Shown piece after piece: positions 43,655-53,344 of a stretch of 64,000 bases of DNA. The notes under the pieces were generated by a model that was not told the origin of the DNA, searched no databases, and saw only the letters and a program-made list of their open reading frames with translations. Origin of the DNA: Desulfatiglans anilini DSM 4660 (GTDB lineage Bacteria; Desulfobacterota; DSM-4660; Desulfatiglandales; Desulfatiglandaceae). The DNA lies in NCBI RefSeq assembly GCF_000422285.1, contig NZ_AULM01000011.1, positions 1-64,000 on the forward strand, given 5' to 3'. A program made the translations under genes and the position numbers. Within the stretch, counting starts at the first letter, position 1; each line of letters opens with the position of its first letter.

Positions 43655-44542
43655 ATGGCGCTTAAAAAAGTCGGGATCCTTGGATGCGGAGCCATGGGGT
43701 CAGGCATTGTGCAGGTGGTGCTTCAAGGCGGATATGAGGTTGTCGTCAGGGAAATGGATCAGGAAGCCTTGGCGAGGGGGATAAGCCATGTCAACGCTTC
43801 CCTTGAAAAGTTGGTTAAAAAGGAGCGCTTGACGCAGGAGCAGAAGGCTGGCCTGATCAAGCATCTCAAAGGTACAGTGGAGTTGGAGGATTTGGCGGAT
43901 TGCGATCTGATTATCGAGGCGGTTTTCGAAGACCTCGAGACCAAGAACGCCCTTTTCAAGGTGCTGGATGGGTGCTGCAGGGCGGACACGATATTCGCCA
44001 CCAATACGTCGTCGTTGTCTGTCACCAGGATGGCGGCGGAGACGAACAGAAAGGAGCGCTTTGCAGGACTCCATTTTTTTTATCCAGCCCCGGTGATGCC
44101 CCTCGTCGAGATCATCAAGACCATTTCTCTGGCCCCGGAAGTGCTTGAGGAGCTTCAGGCGTTCGCGAAAAACCTGAAGAAGTTCCCCATTGTGGCCAAG
44201 GATAACGCTGGATTCATCGTCAACCTCCTGCTGACCCCTTTTCTGCTGGATGCGATTCGCGCTGTAGGGAACTCGGTTGCCGGCGTGACGGACATCGATG
44301 CAGGGATAAAGCTTGGCCTTGGCCATCCAGTCGGACCGTTGATGCTCGCGGATATGATCGGCCTGAATCTGATAGGCAAGGCGGCCGATACGATGTTCGA
44401 AGAGTACAAGGACCTTCGTTACGCGCCGCCGCCGCTTCTCAGAAAAATGGTGATTATGGGATACCATGGCATGAAAACTGGCAAGGGATTTTATGACTGG
44501 TCCGATCCGAAGAATCCCGTGCCGGTCCAATTGGATTTCTAA
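43655..44542 (+). CDS. 3-Hydroxyacyl-CoA dehydrogenase
   Basis: This is a 295-residue monofunctional enzyme of the 3-hydroxybutyryl-CoA dehydrogenase type. The NAD site is LGCGAMGSG, IIEAVFEDLETK and FATNTSSLSV follow, and the C-terminal domain has GHPVGPLMLADMIGLN. The active-site block reads LHFFYPAPVMPLVEI; the family usually has HFFNP, so tyrosine replaces the conserved asparagine. It starts ten bases after the dehydrogenase with GGAGGGG upstream of ATG. Confidence 0.92.
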   Translation: MALKKVGILGCGAMGSGIVQVVLQGGYEVVVREMDQEALARGISHVNASLEKLVKKERLTQEQKAGLIKHLKGTVELEDLADCDLIIEAVFEDLETKNALFKVLDGCCRADTIFATNTSSLSVTRMAAETNRKERFAGLHFFYPAPVMPLVEIIKTISLAPEVLEELQAFAKNLKKFPIVAKDNAGFIVNLLLTPFLLDAIRAVGNSVAGVTDIDAGIKLGLGHPVGPLMLADMIGLNLIGKAADTMFEEYKDLRYAPPPLLRKMVIMGYHGMKTGKGFYDWSDPKNPVPVQLDF

Positions 44543-44591
44543 TCCCTCCAATAACTTATCGGATCATCTTTTCATTCCGAAGGGGATTCAC

Positions 44592-45377
44592 ATGAATGAA
44601 GCGGAAATACTGCTCGGCAAGGATCAAGGCATTTGGACGATTACCTTAAATCGTCCTTCGTATATGAACAGCTTCAATAAGACTGCGCTCCAAAGTTTGG
44701 CTGAGTATCTCCGCCTTGCAAAAGAGAGCACGGACTGTTCTGTCGTCGTTATTACGGGGCAGGGGCCGAAGGCTTTCAGCAGCGGCGCTGATGTCCATAC
44801 CTTCCTCGAGGAGAAAAAAAAGGCGCTCGGGATAGACTGGTCCAAGTTGGGACAGAATGTCTTCGCCATGCTCGACGAGATCGGCAAACCCTCGATAGCG
44901 GCGATCAACGGGATTGCTTTTGGTGGGGCGTTCGAACTCGCCTTGGCCTGCACCTTCCGCATCGCCTCGGAAGAGGCCCGGTTTAGTTTTCCGGAAATCA
45001 ATCTGGGTTTTATCCCCGGCTGGGGAGGGACCCAGCGGGCCACGCGGCTTCTCGGGCCTGCGGTCGCATTGGAATTGATCCTCACCGGCTCCGTGATCGA
45101 TGCCTCCAGGGCCTTGGCCTTGGGGATTGTCAGTCAGGTCGTTCCAGGTGACCGCCTCATGGAAACGGCCCGTGAGCTTGCGCTGAAAATGGTGGGTAAG
45201 CCTCCGCTGGCGATCCGTTTCGCATTGGAAGCGGTGCACGCGGGGCTGGATGTGTCATTGAAAGAGGGTTTGAAACTGGAGGGGGGCCTCGCGGCCATGG
45301 CCGTTCTCAGCGAGGATGCCCAGGAAGGCATCAAGGCGTTTTTTGAAAAGAGAAAACCTGTATTCCGAGGGTGTTGA
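44592..45377 (+). CDS. Enoyl-CoA hydratase
   Basis: This 261-residue crotonase-family protein has the oxyanion-hole segments GPKAFSSGADV and AINGIAFGGAFELALAC. Both catalytic glutamates expected for hydratase activity are present: one in GGAFELAL and one in FPEINLGFIPGWGGTQR. It hydrates the 2-enoyl-CoA made by the acyl-CoA dehydrogenase. It is spaced 49 bases from the previous gene. Confidence 0.92.
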   Translation: MNEAEILLGKDQGIWTITLNRPSYMNSFNKTALQSLAEYLRLAKESTDCSVVVITGQGPKAFSSGADVHTFLEEKKKALGIDWSKLGQNVFAMLDEIGKPSIAAINGIAFGGAFELALACTFRIASEEARFSFPEINLGFIPGWGGTQRATRLLGPAVALELILTGSVIDASRALALGIVSQVVPGDRLMETARELALKMVGKPPLAIRFALEAVHAGLDVSLKEGLKLEGGLAAMAVLSEDAQEGIKAFFEKRKPVFRGC

Positions 45378-45388
45378 AGGAGGAAAAC

Positions 45389-46564
45389 GTGAAAAAAGAC
45401 GTTTATATCGTCGGTGCGACAAGAACCCCGATCGGCTCATTCGGTGGCTCACTGAAATCATTTTCTGCAACGGATCTGGCGGTAGCGGTGATCGAGTCCG
45501 TGATTCAAAGGACCGGCATCGAAAAGTCGGCGGTGGACAAGGTGTATTTCGGCAATTGTTTCGATCCGTTGGCGAATAACATCGCACGCATCGCCGCGGT
45601 GAAGGCCGGTCTGCCCCTGCAGACGGCGGGGATTTCCATTTCATCCACCTGCGGGTCCGGAATGCAGGCGGCGGCGACCGCCTTGCAAGCCATCCGGGAT
45701 GGCGAGGGCGATGTTGTCGTGGCGGGCGGCGTCGAAAGCATGTCGAATGCGCCCTACATCTCCAACAGCAATCGCTGGGGGCAGCGGCTCCGGCACACCG
45801 AACTCTATGACCTTGTCTGGAAGGCGATGCAGGAGTATCCGCTGGGAGCCGGCATGGGTGTCACGGCGGAGAATGTAGCGGCCAGGGACAAGATTTCCAG
45901 GGAGGATCAGGATGAGCTGGCCTACACCAGTCAGTCGAGGGCATTGGCGGCGATTGGGTCCGGAAAATTCAAGGAGGAAATCACCTCGCTGCTGATCCCG
46001 CAGCGTAAAGGGGATGCGAAGGTCGTCGATACGGATGAACACCCCAGGGAGGTGACGCTTGAGCAACTGGCCAAACTTCCTCCTGCCTTCAAGCCGGGAG
46101 GATGTGTTACGGCTGGGAATTCCTCCGGAATCAACGATGGGGCTGCCGCCATGGTCCTGATGAGTCAAACCAAACTCGAGCAAACCGGCCTCAAGCCTTT
46201 GGGACGTATTCTGGATACGACCGTGGTCGGGGTCGACCCGGACTACATGGGTGATGGACCGGTGCCGGCTATTAGGAAGCTGCTCGAAAGAAACGGTCTC
46301 GAGCTGCCGGATATCGGGTTGATTGAGGTCAATGAGGCGTTTGCAGCCCAGTATTTGTCTTGTGAGCGGGCGCTGGGGCTCGATCGTGAAATCACCAACG
46401 TCAACGGGAGCGGTATCGCACTTGGACACCCGGTGGGGTGCACCGGCTGCCGGATCATGGTTACCCTTCTGCACGAGATGCGGCGGCGGAGCCTGAGATT
46501 GGGGTTGGCTGCACTGTGTGCTGGAGGAGGGCAGGGTTTTGCGACCTTGATCGAGGCGGTGTAG
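45389..46564 (+). CDS. Acetyl-CoA acetyltransferase / 3-ketoacyl-CoA thiolase
   Basis: This 391-residue thiolase has the nucleophilic cysteine in [34 protein letters not shown], the general-base region [10 protein letters not shown] and the second catalytic cysteine in [10 protein letters not shown]. It cleaves 3-ketoacyl-CoA with CoA, the last step of a beta-oxidation cycle. GTG 45389 is chosen for its AAGGAGG; it lies 11 bases after the hydratase gene. Confidence 0.93.
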   Translation: MKKDVYIVGATRTPIGSFGGSLKSFSATDLAVAVIESVIQRTGIEKSAVDKVYFGNCFDPLANNIARIAAVKAGLPLQTAGISISSTCGSGMQAAATALQAIRDGEGDVVVAGGVESMSNAPYISNSNRWGQRLRHTELYDLVWKAMQEYPLGAGMGVTAENVAARDKISREDQDELAYTSQSRALAAIGSGKFKEEITSLLIPQRKGDAKVVDTDEHPREVTLEQLAKLPPAFKPGGCVTAGNSSGINDGAAAMVLMSQTKLEQTGLKPLGRILDTTVVGVDPDYMGDGPVPAIRKLLERNGLELPDIGLIEVNEAFAAQYLSCERALGLDREITNVNGSGIALGHPVGCTGCRIMVTLLHEMRRRSLRLGLAALCAGGGQGFATLIEAV

Positions 46565-47018
46565 TGGGCTGTTCGCCAAAAAAATTAAGGTCTTTCATCG
46601 GCTTTGCTCAGGGAGCGTAGCGTTCTTTTAGAAGGATCCGGGGATACAGCCTGGAGCTTGGGCGGCGGTTGCCGCTTCGAGCGTTTATATTAAATATCAT
46701 ATATTTAAGTGAAGGAACTCTCTGGAGCCCAGCCGGGCTGGACAGGCAGGCGGGGCCGGGGATGGCTGGGAAGCCCCTGTTGGGGGTATTTCCGGGGGCG
46801 TTTATAGGTATCACACGTAATCGCGCTTCCGGTTGGTGAATGGCTTGATGTGTGCTGCGTGCCCTTCGGAATCGGTATCCGCCGGTTTTTTGGAAGCAAG
46901 GTGCGAAAGGAGGTGATGTTGTCAGGTTCAAAAGAGGATTTTCTATCGTTGAATGAAGATCGACCCTCAACTTAAAGCCCATGGAGCTGGCCTCCAGCCT
47001 TGTCAGAAGGAGGAACTT
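46565..47018. other. Intergenic region between thiolase and CoA ligase
   Basis: This gap of about 450 bases has no supported gene. A minus-strand open frame around 46705-46899 has some protein-like composition but no ribosome site, and I leave it out. AAAGGAGGTGATG at 46906-46918 is a ribosome-like sequence not followed by a usable frame. No terminator is visible, so the CoA ligase may be transcribed separately from here. Confidence 0.4.
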
Positions 47019-48560
47019 ATGAGAGGAATCAACCTGGCAACCTATCTTGAACATACTACCACTGCTCACCCCGACAAAATCGGCCTAATATTCGACGACC
47101 GGAAATGGACCTTCCATCAAATCAACGAAAATGCGAGCCGTATCGCCTCAGGTCTTGTCGAACTCGGCATAAAAAAAGGTGAACGTGTCACGCTCTTTCT
47201 ACCCAATGTGCCAGAATTCTTTTTCTGGTTTTTCGGCGTGGTAAAAGCCGGAGCGGTAGTCAATCCTTTGAATGTCATGTTGAAACAGAGGGAGTTGGAC
47301 TACATTGTCAATGACTGCACACCTCGATTGATTGTAACGACTGCGGACCTCGTTTCAGAGCCCTTGAAGATCATCGAGAAGGTCGGCGACAAGGCCCCGA
47401 AGATGATTGTCATTGGGAGGGGGCAGGAAGAAAAAGCGATCAGCTATGAGAAGTGGATCGAGGGTGCGAAGCGTGATTTCGATTCCGTTCCTGTGGAGCA
47501 GGAAGACCTGGCAGCAATCCTGTACACTTCGGGTACGACAGGCAAACCAAAGGGCGTGATGTTGACCCACAACAATCTTTGGACCAACGGCCGGCATTGC
47601 GCCGACTGGGCCGAAACCACCTACAGAGATACGACCGTTTGTGCGTTGCCTCTCTTCCATTCCTACGCCTTGACCCATGTCATGGCGGAACTCTGGTTTG
47701 TCGGCGGAACGCTCGTCTGGTTGGGCCGGTTCGATCCGGAGGCTTGCCTGCAGGCGCTCGCCAAACACGAGGCCACGGCGTTTCATGGGGTGGCCACCAT
47801 GTATTACGCGATTATCAGCCATCCAAAGGTGGACGAGTACGCTGCCAAAATCCACTTGCGCTACTGCGTCACAGGCGCCGCGGTCACCCCGGAGCCCATA
47901 CTGATGGCTTGGAACCAGAAATTTACTCCGCTGAGTGAAGGATACGGAACCACCGAGGCGGCCCCCGTCGTTCTGATGAACCCCCTCAGTGGGAAGGGGG
48001 TCCAGAAGGCCAATTCTTGCGGCATCCCCATCGTACCGGAGATCGAGATAGCGATCGTAGATGAAAACGGCAAGCGCGTGGGTCCTCATGAGGTCGGTGA
48101 ATTGGCTATCAGGGGCCCCAATATTATGAAGGGTTACTGGAATAAGCCAGAGGCAACCGCCGCTGTCATAAAGAATGGCTGGTTCCACAGCGGTGACATG
48201 GGGTATCTGGACGAGGATGGGTATTGTTATATCAAAGACCGGAAAAACGATATGATCATTACTGGAGGATTTAACATTTACCCGAAGGAGATCGAGGATC
48301 TGCTCTATACCCATCCGGTCATAGCTGAGGCACAGGTCGTAGGGCTCCCTGATCTAGCTAAAGGGGAGATTGCTGTGGCATGTGTTGCCCTGAAAGCGGG
48401 GCAATCTGCTACGGAAGAAGAAATCATTCAGTTCTGCCGCAACAACATTGCTAATTATAAAGTCCCGAAACGAGTGCATTTTATGAAAGAACTCCCCAAG
48501 ACTGTCACTGGAAAACTTGAAAAGGTAAGTCTAAGGGTATTGCTGAAAGACAATGTATAG
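47019..48560 (+). CDS. Acyl-CoA synthetase (AMP-forming)
   Basis: This 513-residue adenylate-forming ligase has the AMP signature YTSGTTGKPKGVMLTH, A5 EGYGTTEAAPV, A8 KDRKNDMIITGGFNIYPKEIE and the C-terminal lysine in KTVTGKLEK. It is FadD/long-chain-ligase-like and should activate an imported carboxylic acid to its CoA ester. Position between the beta-oxidation genes and the TRAP transporter genes suggests the acid comes in by TRAP. ATG 47019 has AAGGAGG; an upstream ATG at 46953 is less likely. Confidence 0.92.
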   Translation: MRGINLATYLEHTTTAHPDKIGLIFDDRKWTFHQINENASRIASGLVELGIKKGERVTLFLPNVPEFFFWFFGVVKAGAVVNPLNVMLKQRELDYIVNDCTPRLIVTTADLVSEPLKIIEKVGDKAPKMIVIGRGQEEKAISYEKWIEGAKRDFDSVPVEQEDLAAILYTSGTTGKPKGVMLTHNNLWTNGRHCADWAETTYRDTTVCALPLFHSYALTHVMAELWFVGGTLVWLGRFDPEACLQALAKHEATAFHGVATMYYAIISHPKVDEYAAKIHLRYCVTGAAVTPEPILMAWNQKFTPLSEGYGTTEAAPVVLMNPLSGKGVQKANSCGIPIVPEIEIAIVDENGKRVGPHEVGELAIRGPNIMKGYWNKPEATAAVIKNGWFHSGDMGYLDEDGYCYIKDRKNDMIITGGFNIYPKEIEDLLYTHPVIAEAQVVGLPDLAKGEIAVACVALKAGQSATEEEIIQFCRNNIANYKVPKRVHFMKELPKTVTGKLEKVSLRVLLKDNV

Positions 48561-48639
48561 ATCATTTATGCGCTAGAAATCCAGCGTATCAAACAGTTTT
48601 ACTGCAACTACAATTTTCTTTTTAAAAAGGAGATGTAAA

Positions 48640-49647
48640 ATGAAAAAATCCTTTTGGTTGGTGTCTGTGATGATGTTGGCGCTGATTTCTTTTATCGGAA
48701 TTCAGAGTGCCGTTGCCGGCGATAAGATTCAAATGGGACTGTACAGCATTGCTCCTCCGTTCTCTCCGATCAATAAAGCTATGGAGAAGATGAATACGTT
48801 CTTGCAGGAGGAGGGCAAAGGGGCCATCGAAGTTCAATTGTATCCGTCCGGCCAGTTGGGGGCTGAAAGTGCCGGTCTCAACAAACTTCAGATTGGAGCG
48901 GTTCAGGCCGGTGCCATTACGGGCGTGGCTATCTCGACCATTGAACCCAAAGCGAATATTTTAATGATGCCTTTTGTAGTCCAGAATTGGGACGATGTGG
49001 AAAAACTTGCAAACAGTGAGATGATGAAAGAAATCGGACTTTCTCTCGAAAAGAAAGGTCTGAAGTTGATGGGAATAGGAAGCTATGGATTTTTCAATAT
49101 TTTATCTGTTAAGAAACCCTTGGTGAAACCGGAAGATTTTCCTGGTGTGAAGATCCGCGTGTTCCCTACACCGGTTTTGGTTGACCTGTATAAGATGCTG
49201 GGAGCATCGCCTACGCCGATAGCCTTCCCTGAAATATACACTGCATTGCAGCAGGGAGTTATCGAGGCAACTGACGGAACACTGGACAGTTCTCACGCCT
49301 CCAAACAGTATGAAGTGGCAAAACATCTTACAAAGACGGAGCATATCCACGGTTGGTTTTTGTACCTTGTAAATAAAGTATGGTTTGAAGGTCTGTCAGC
49401 GGACAATCAAAAATTGCTTCAGGATGCGTTTGCGAAATATTCCGCTGTAGCCAGAACCGAAAGCAAAAATTATGACGATAAAATTTTTAAAATCTACGAG
49501 GATGCCGGAGTTGAAATTATAACCTTGGATGAAGATCAAAGAAACGCTCTAAAAGAAATTGCGCTACCTATTCATGATAAGTATCGCAGTGTTATCGGAG
49601 AGGATTTCTTGGATCGCTTCTATAAGGAAATGAACTTCGAAAAATAG
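48640..49647 (+). CDS. dctP: TRAP transporter substrate-binding protein
   Basis: This is a 335-residue DctP-type periplasmic protein with a signal peptide (residues 1-27, ending SAVAG). The carboxylate-binding arginine is expected in GVKIRVFPTP, and AFPEIYTALQQGVIEATDG is the family signature. It binds an organic acid for the DctQM permease. AAAGGAG precedes the ATG. Base composition is more AT-rich than in the genes to the left. Confidence 0.93.
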   Translation: MKKSFWLVSVMMLALISFIGIQSAVAGDKIQMGLYSIAPPFSPINKAMEKMNTFLQEEGKGAIEVQLYPSGQLGAESAGLNKLQIGAVQAGAITGVAISTIEPKANILMMPFVVQNWDDVEKLANSEMMKEIGLSLEKKGLKLMGIGSYGFFNILSVKKPLVKPEDFPGVKIRVFPTPVLVDLYKMLGASPTPIAFPEIYTALQQGVIEATDGTLDSSHASKQYEVAKHLTKTEHIHGWFLYLVNKVWFEGLSADNQKLLQDAFAKYSAVARTESKNYDDKIFKIYEDAGVEIITLDEDQRNALKEIALPIHDKYRSVIGEDFLDRFYKEMNFEK

Positions 49648-49707
49648 CTACCCTATCGTTGAATGGAACATGGGGATTTCCCATGTTCCATATGAAGGGG
49701 AGGGTTT

Positions 49708-50181
49708 ATGCTGTCTGCGTTGATGAAATGGATATCCAGGTTAGAGGCTTCGGCAATTGTTCTGCTGTTTGCATTTAATTTGATTATTTTATTTGTGACA
49801 GTGGTCTATAGGTATGCTTTAAATAACTCTCCAACGTGGCCGGAAGAAGCGAGCAGGTATGTGATGATTTGGATCATTTATATCGGTGTATCGCAATCAA
49901 TAGAAAAAAACTCTGAGATTCGTATTGATGCGCTGCAACGCTTTTTCAATAAAAAATGGTTTATTTTCAGTACTGAGCTTTTTGCTGTTTCAGTATGCCT
50001 ATTCATTTCTGCGCTCCTTTGTTTTTATGCATATAATTTTACAATGATTTTATATCAAACCAGTTCTATTGCTGCTTCCTTTCCGATGCCAATGTATATA
50101 ATCTATGCTATTATTCCAGTAACGACAGGTCTCATGTTTTTAAAATACTTATCTCGATTGGTATCTGTTTTTAAAAATTGA
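49708..50181 (+). CDS. dctQ: TRAP transporter small permease
   Basis: This 157-residue protein has four membrane helices and the DctQ hallmark WPEEASRYVMIWIIYIGVS. It bridges the binding protein and the large permease. It is AT-rich, with GAAGGGGAGG upstream of the ATG. Confidence 0.92.
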   Translation: MLSALMKWISRLEASAIVLLFAFNLIILFVTVVYRYALNNSPTWPEEASRYVMIWIIYIGVSQSIEKNSEIRIDALQRFFNKKWFIFSTELFAVSVCLFISALLCFYAYNFTMILYQTSSIAASFPMPMYIIYAIIPVTTGLMFLKYLSRLVSVFKN

Positions 50182-50260
50182 TACAAAAGTGCGGTGACAG
50201 TTGTTTAGGCTTTATTGAGCGGATGACAGTATTTTTAAATTTTGTCCCGAAGGTTATGAT

Positions 50261-51553
50261 ATGGATATAATAGCTTTAGTTGTTGTACTTTTGGCCAGTT
50301 TTTTGTTGACTGTTCCGATTGGCTTTGCATTCATTGCAACAACTATTCTTTTAATGTTGTTGTTTACAAACTTGCCATATCTTATGGTAGCTGAGGGTTT
50401 GTTTTCCAAGCTGGATTCCTTCCCGCTTGAAGCCGTGCTGTTCTTTATCCTCTTGGGTAACATCATGAAAGAGGGAAAATCCTCCCGCTATCTGATTGAT
50501 TTTACCAAGGCGCTCATGTACAGGGTCCCTGGAGGGCTGGGCATCGCTGGCGTTATGGCGTGTGCGATTTTCGGTGCGATTTCCGGTTCTGCTACGGCAA
50601 CGGTTGTAGCGATCGGGGCGATCATGGTTCCTGCAATGGCCATGGCCAGATATGAAAAGGCCTTTGCCGTAGGATTGCTGACGACAGCCAGCATTCTAGG
50701 TGTTATTATCCCGCCGAGCATTTTGATGATCCTCTATTCGGTGGTGGCGAATGTGTCCATGGCCAAGCTTTTTTTGGGAGGGTTCATTCCTGGGCTGATC
50801 TTGGCAGCAGGACTTTCCATTTATACGGCGATTGTCTGCAAAAGACACGGATACGGGGTACAGCCCGGGGCGAACGACACCCTTTTCGGGCCGGATGGTC
50901 TCGTTGGGCCTTTCAAGAAGGCGTTTTGGGCTTTGATCCTTCCGTTTTTGATTTTAGGCGGGATTTACGGTGGGGTTTTTACTCCCACGGAAGCTGCTGT
51001 GGTGGGATGTGTTTATGCTATTATCATCGAGCTTTTTATTTATCGGACATTGCATCTCAAGTCGATTATCGGGGTGCTGAAGACATCTGGTATTACCACC
51101 GGAGCCTTGTTGATCACGCTTGCTGGAGCATGTATTTTTACGGATTATTTGACCTTGAAACAAATTCCTCAGGATCTGTCCGCATTTGTTGTTGAAAATA
51201 TCAGTTCTCAATATGTTTTCTTGCTGTTTATCAACGTGTTTTTTCTTTTTCTGGGCACGTTCATCGACCCGCTTTCCGCCATAATTGTGGTTACGCCACT
51301 GCTCATGCCGACTGTAACCGCATTGAATATCGATCCGATATTTTTAGGCGTTATTCTGACGATCAACTTGGGGATAGGCTATTGCACACCGCCATTAGGG
51401 GCCAATCTTTTTGTCGCGGCGCTAGTAATGGATGAAGCTTTCTCCAGAATAGCAATGGCTGTCATTCCGGCCATCTTAATATGTTTACTAGTGCTAGCCA
51501 TATTGAATGTATTCCCGGCAGTTGTGATGTTTTTGCCTAATCTTTTTATGTAA
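50261..51553 (+). CDS. dctM: TRAP transporter large permease
   Basis: This 430-residue protein has about twelve hydrophobic segments and family motifs including ILLGNIMKEGKSSRYL, AIFGAISGSATATVVAIGAI, LGVIIPPSILMILY, FTPTEAAVVG and LTINLGIGYCTPPLGANLF. It drives sodium- or proton-coupled uptake with DctP and DctQ. A gap of 79 bases separates it from dctQ. The substrate is presumably the acid activated by the adjacent CoA ligase. Confidence 0.94.
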   Translation: MDIIALVVVLLASFLLTVPIGFAFIATTILLMLLFTNLPYLMVAEGLFSKLDSFPLEAVLFFILLGNIMKEGKSSRYLIDFTKALMYRVPGGLGIAGVMACAIFGAISGSATATVVAIGAIMVPAMAMARYEKAFAVGLLTTASILGVIIPPSILMILYSVVANVSMAKLFLGGFIPGLILAAGLSIYTAIVCKRHGYGVQPGANDTLFGPDGLVGPFKKAFWALILPFLILGGIYGGVFTPTEAAVVGCVYAIIIELFIYRTLHLKSIIGVLKTSGITTGALLITLAGACIFTDYLTLKQIPQDLSAFVVENISSQYVFLLFINVFFLFLGTFIDPLSAIIVVTPLLMPTVTALNIDPIFLGVILTINLGIGYCTPPLGANLFVAALVMDEAFSRIAMAVIPAILICLLVLAILNVFPAVVMFLPNLFM

Positions 51554-51690
51554 ATTAATAAATTGCCGTTTGCACGATGGTTATTCCTTCGCTGTGTTTT
51601 TTGTTAAGATAATCCGCTGAACTGCTTTCGAGTTTTTTGGTATATGCATTAGGTTTCCATTAATTTACACAAAATCTGGATGATTGTGTT

Positions 51691-52182
51691 ATGGATGAGA
51701 AAAGTTTGCTAAAAGGTAAGAAGATCCTTCTTGTAGATGATGAAGTCGACATTCTGGAAACGTTGCTTGATATCCTCAGTATGTGCGAAGTCAAGACAGC
51801 TTCCGATTTTGAGACAGCAAAAACTTTACTGGAGAATGAGCATTTTGACATTGCTGTTTTGGATATAATGGGTGTCGATGGATATTCATTGTTGGAAATT
51901 GCAAAGGGGAAAGGCATTATCGCGGTCATGTTGACTGCTCATGCACTTAGTTTGGAAAATACATTTCAATCCTTTGAAAAAGGCGCCGATTTATATATTC
52001 CAAAGGAAAAATTGTTCAAAATAGTTGTTTATTTGGAGGATGTATTAGAAGGTCGTTCGAAAGGCCGCCATTCCTGGTGGAAGTGGATGGAGCGCTTCGG
52101 ACCGTTTTATGATAAACGTTTCGGTGAGGATTGGAAGAAAAAGAGTGAAAAGCTTCTCGAACGTCTAAAATATCGTGTTTAA
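51691..52182 (+). CDS. Stand-alone receiver-domain protein
   Basis: This 163-residue protein has a CheY-like receiver (about 10-125) with LLVDDEVD, the phospho-acceptor aspartate in VLDIMG, the switch threonine in MLTAHA and the lysine in YIPKEKL. The last 35 residues (HSWWKWMERFGPFYDKRF onward) are basic and aromatic with no known output domain. It could act by protein contact. No kinase gene is adjacent. It lies between dctM and a hydratase gene and is AT-rich like them. Confidence 0.85.
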   Translation: MDEKSLLKGKKILLVDDEVDILETLLDILSMCEVKTASDFETAKTLLENEHFDIAVLDIMGVDGYSLLEIAKGKGIIAVMLTAHALSLENTFQSFEKGADLYIPKEKLFKIVVYLEDVLEGRSKGRHSWWKWMERFGPFYDKRFGEDWKKKSEKLLERLKYRV

Positions 52183-52378
52183 TTGTTAAAAGCAGATTTG
52201 CGATAAAAATATGCGCAAAAGTTGCTGTTATGGTATCGGATAGCTTGTAATTGGCGGAAGATGCATGGAGGTTCATTGATTATTTAGTGATTTTTACAGC
52301 GTTTTAAGAATGATTCGTTTGCCCATTGTGTAGCATTATTTTCGCTGTTTAAATTTGATCATGGGGATAGAATAGCAC

Positions 52379-53143
52379 ATGAAGTCAGACTCGATCCTAT
52401 ATGAAGTCAGGCGAGGGGTAGGAGTCATTACGCTGAATCGTCCCGACCTTATGAATGCAATGGATGACCAAATGGTCGATGCATTGAGCGAAGCTGTCCG
52501 CCTTTCTGAATCCAGCCGTGATGTGAAAGCCCTCGTTTTGACCGGAAGAGGTCGTGCGTTTTGTGGTGGTGCAGATCTGGGGCGATTCCTCGAGGATTAT
52601 GAGACCTTCATTCGTGGAGGCAAAGCGTCCGAATTTTATAAGAGATCACTGCCGGAGCTTTTTTATCGTTTTTCAAAGCCGTTGATTGTTGGCGTGAATG
52701 GGCCTGCTGTCGGTGTAGGAATGACGCTGATGCTTGCATGCGATATCCGCATTGCGGCCCATAGTGCTTATTTCAGCGCTCCTTTCGTCCAGATCGGACT
52801 TACGCCGGAATTCGGCAGTACATTCTGCTTGCCTCGCTTGGTCGGGTATCCTAAAACAATGGAGTGGCTTCTTACGGGGAGGAAAATATCCTCTGAAGAA
52901 GCACTTGCGAATCGTCTCATCAATCAGGTGGTCGAGGATGATGTGCTTTTGGCGACGGTTTTAGGGCTTGCCGAGAAGATCGGATCGTTACCTGAAGAGG
53001 TCTGTGCGGCTGTCAAAAGGCTGGTGCGTGAGGGGCAGGAAAGCGGCTTAGCGGAGTGTATTGAAAAAGAGGAGACGGCTTTTCGCGAATCGCAGAAGAG
53101 GCCGGTTCATTATGAGTTGGTGCGGAGGATGCTGCGAAAATAA
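52379..53143 (+). CDS. Enoyl-CoA hydratase/isomerase family protein
   Basis: This is a 254-residue crotonase-fold protein with GRAFCGGADLGRF and GVNGPAVGVGMTLMLACD. The first hydratase glutamate is missing (MTL where GCEL is usual), while IGLTPEFGSTFCLPRLVG carries the glutamate used by delta3,delta2-enoyl-CoA isomerases. It is therefore more likely an isomerase than a hydratase and would process a double bond in the wrong position. A TTTGATCA site at 52354-52361 lies 17 bases before the start. Confidence 0.85.
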   Translation: MKSDSILYEVRRGVGVITLNRPDLMNAMDDQMVDALSEAVRLSESSRDVKALVLTGRGRAFCGGADLGRFLEDYETFIRGGKASEFYKRSLPELFYRFSKPLIVGVNGPAVGVGMTLMLACDIRIAAHSAYFSAPFVQIGLTPEFGSTFCLPRLVGYPKTMEWLLTGRKISSEEALANRLINQVVEDDVLLATVLGLAEKIGSLPEEVCAAVKRLVREGQESGLAECIEKEETAFRESQKRPVHYELVRRMLRK

Positions 53144-53191
53144 AGCTTAGTTTTTATGTGGCATGGGTTTACTTTTTCAGGTTAAGCTTTA
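53141..53191 (+). terminator. Long-loop inverted repeat at the isomerase gene end
   Basis: TAAAGCTTA (53141-53149, including the stop codon) and TAAGCTTTA (53183-53191) are perfect 9-bp arms around a 33-base loop, followed by TAGTTTTTAG. This may end the upstream transcript, although the loop is long for an intrinsic terminator. Confidence 0.35.
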
Positions 53192-53301
53192 TAGTTTTTA
53201 GAAAATTGTTACACGCTGCATCTCATGATTAAAGCGAAGGTTTTTTTAGCATTTTGAGCAATGAATTTATCTTATGTAGTATGAAATTTTAATAGTTTTA
53301 T

Positions 53302-53331
53302 TTTGATTAAAGGTGATCATTTTTGATCAAA
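53302..53331. promoter_or_regulatory. Clustered TGATCA palindromes before tetR
   Basis: TTTGATTAAA (53302-53311), TGATCA (53314-53319) and TTTGATCAAA (53322-53331) follow one another at about 10-base steps just before the TetR start at 53345. TTTGATCA also occurs before the isomerase gene (52354-52361). They may be the operator of the TetR protein. Confidence 0.4.
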
Positions 53332-53344
53332 GTGGAAATATCAG

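Noticed and set aside
46705-46899. Minus-strand 64-codon frame after the thiolase
   Set aside because: No ribosome site, no recognised motif and proline/arginine-rich composition that could be chance.
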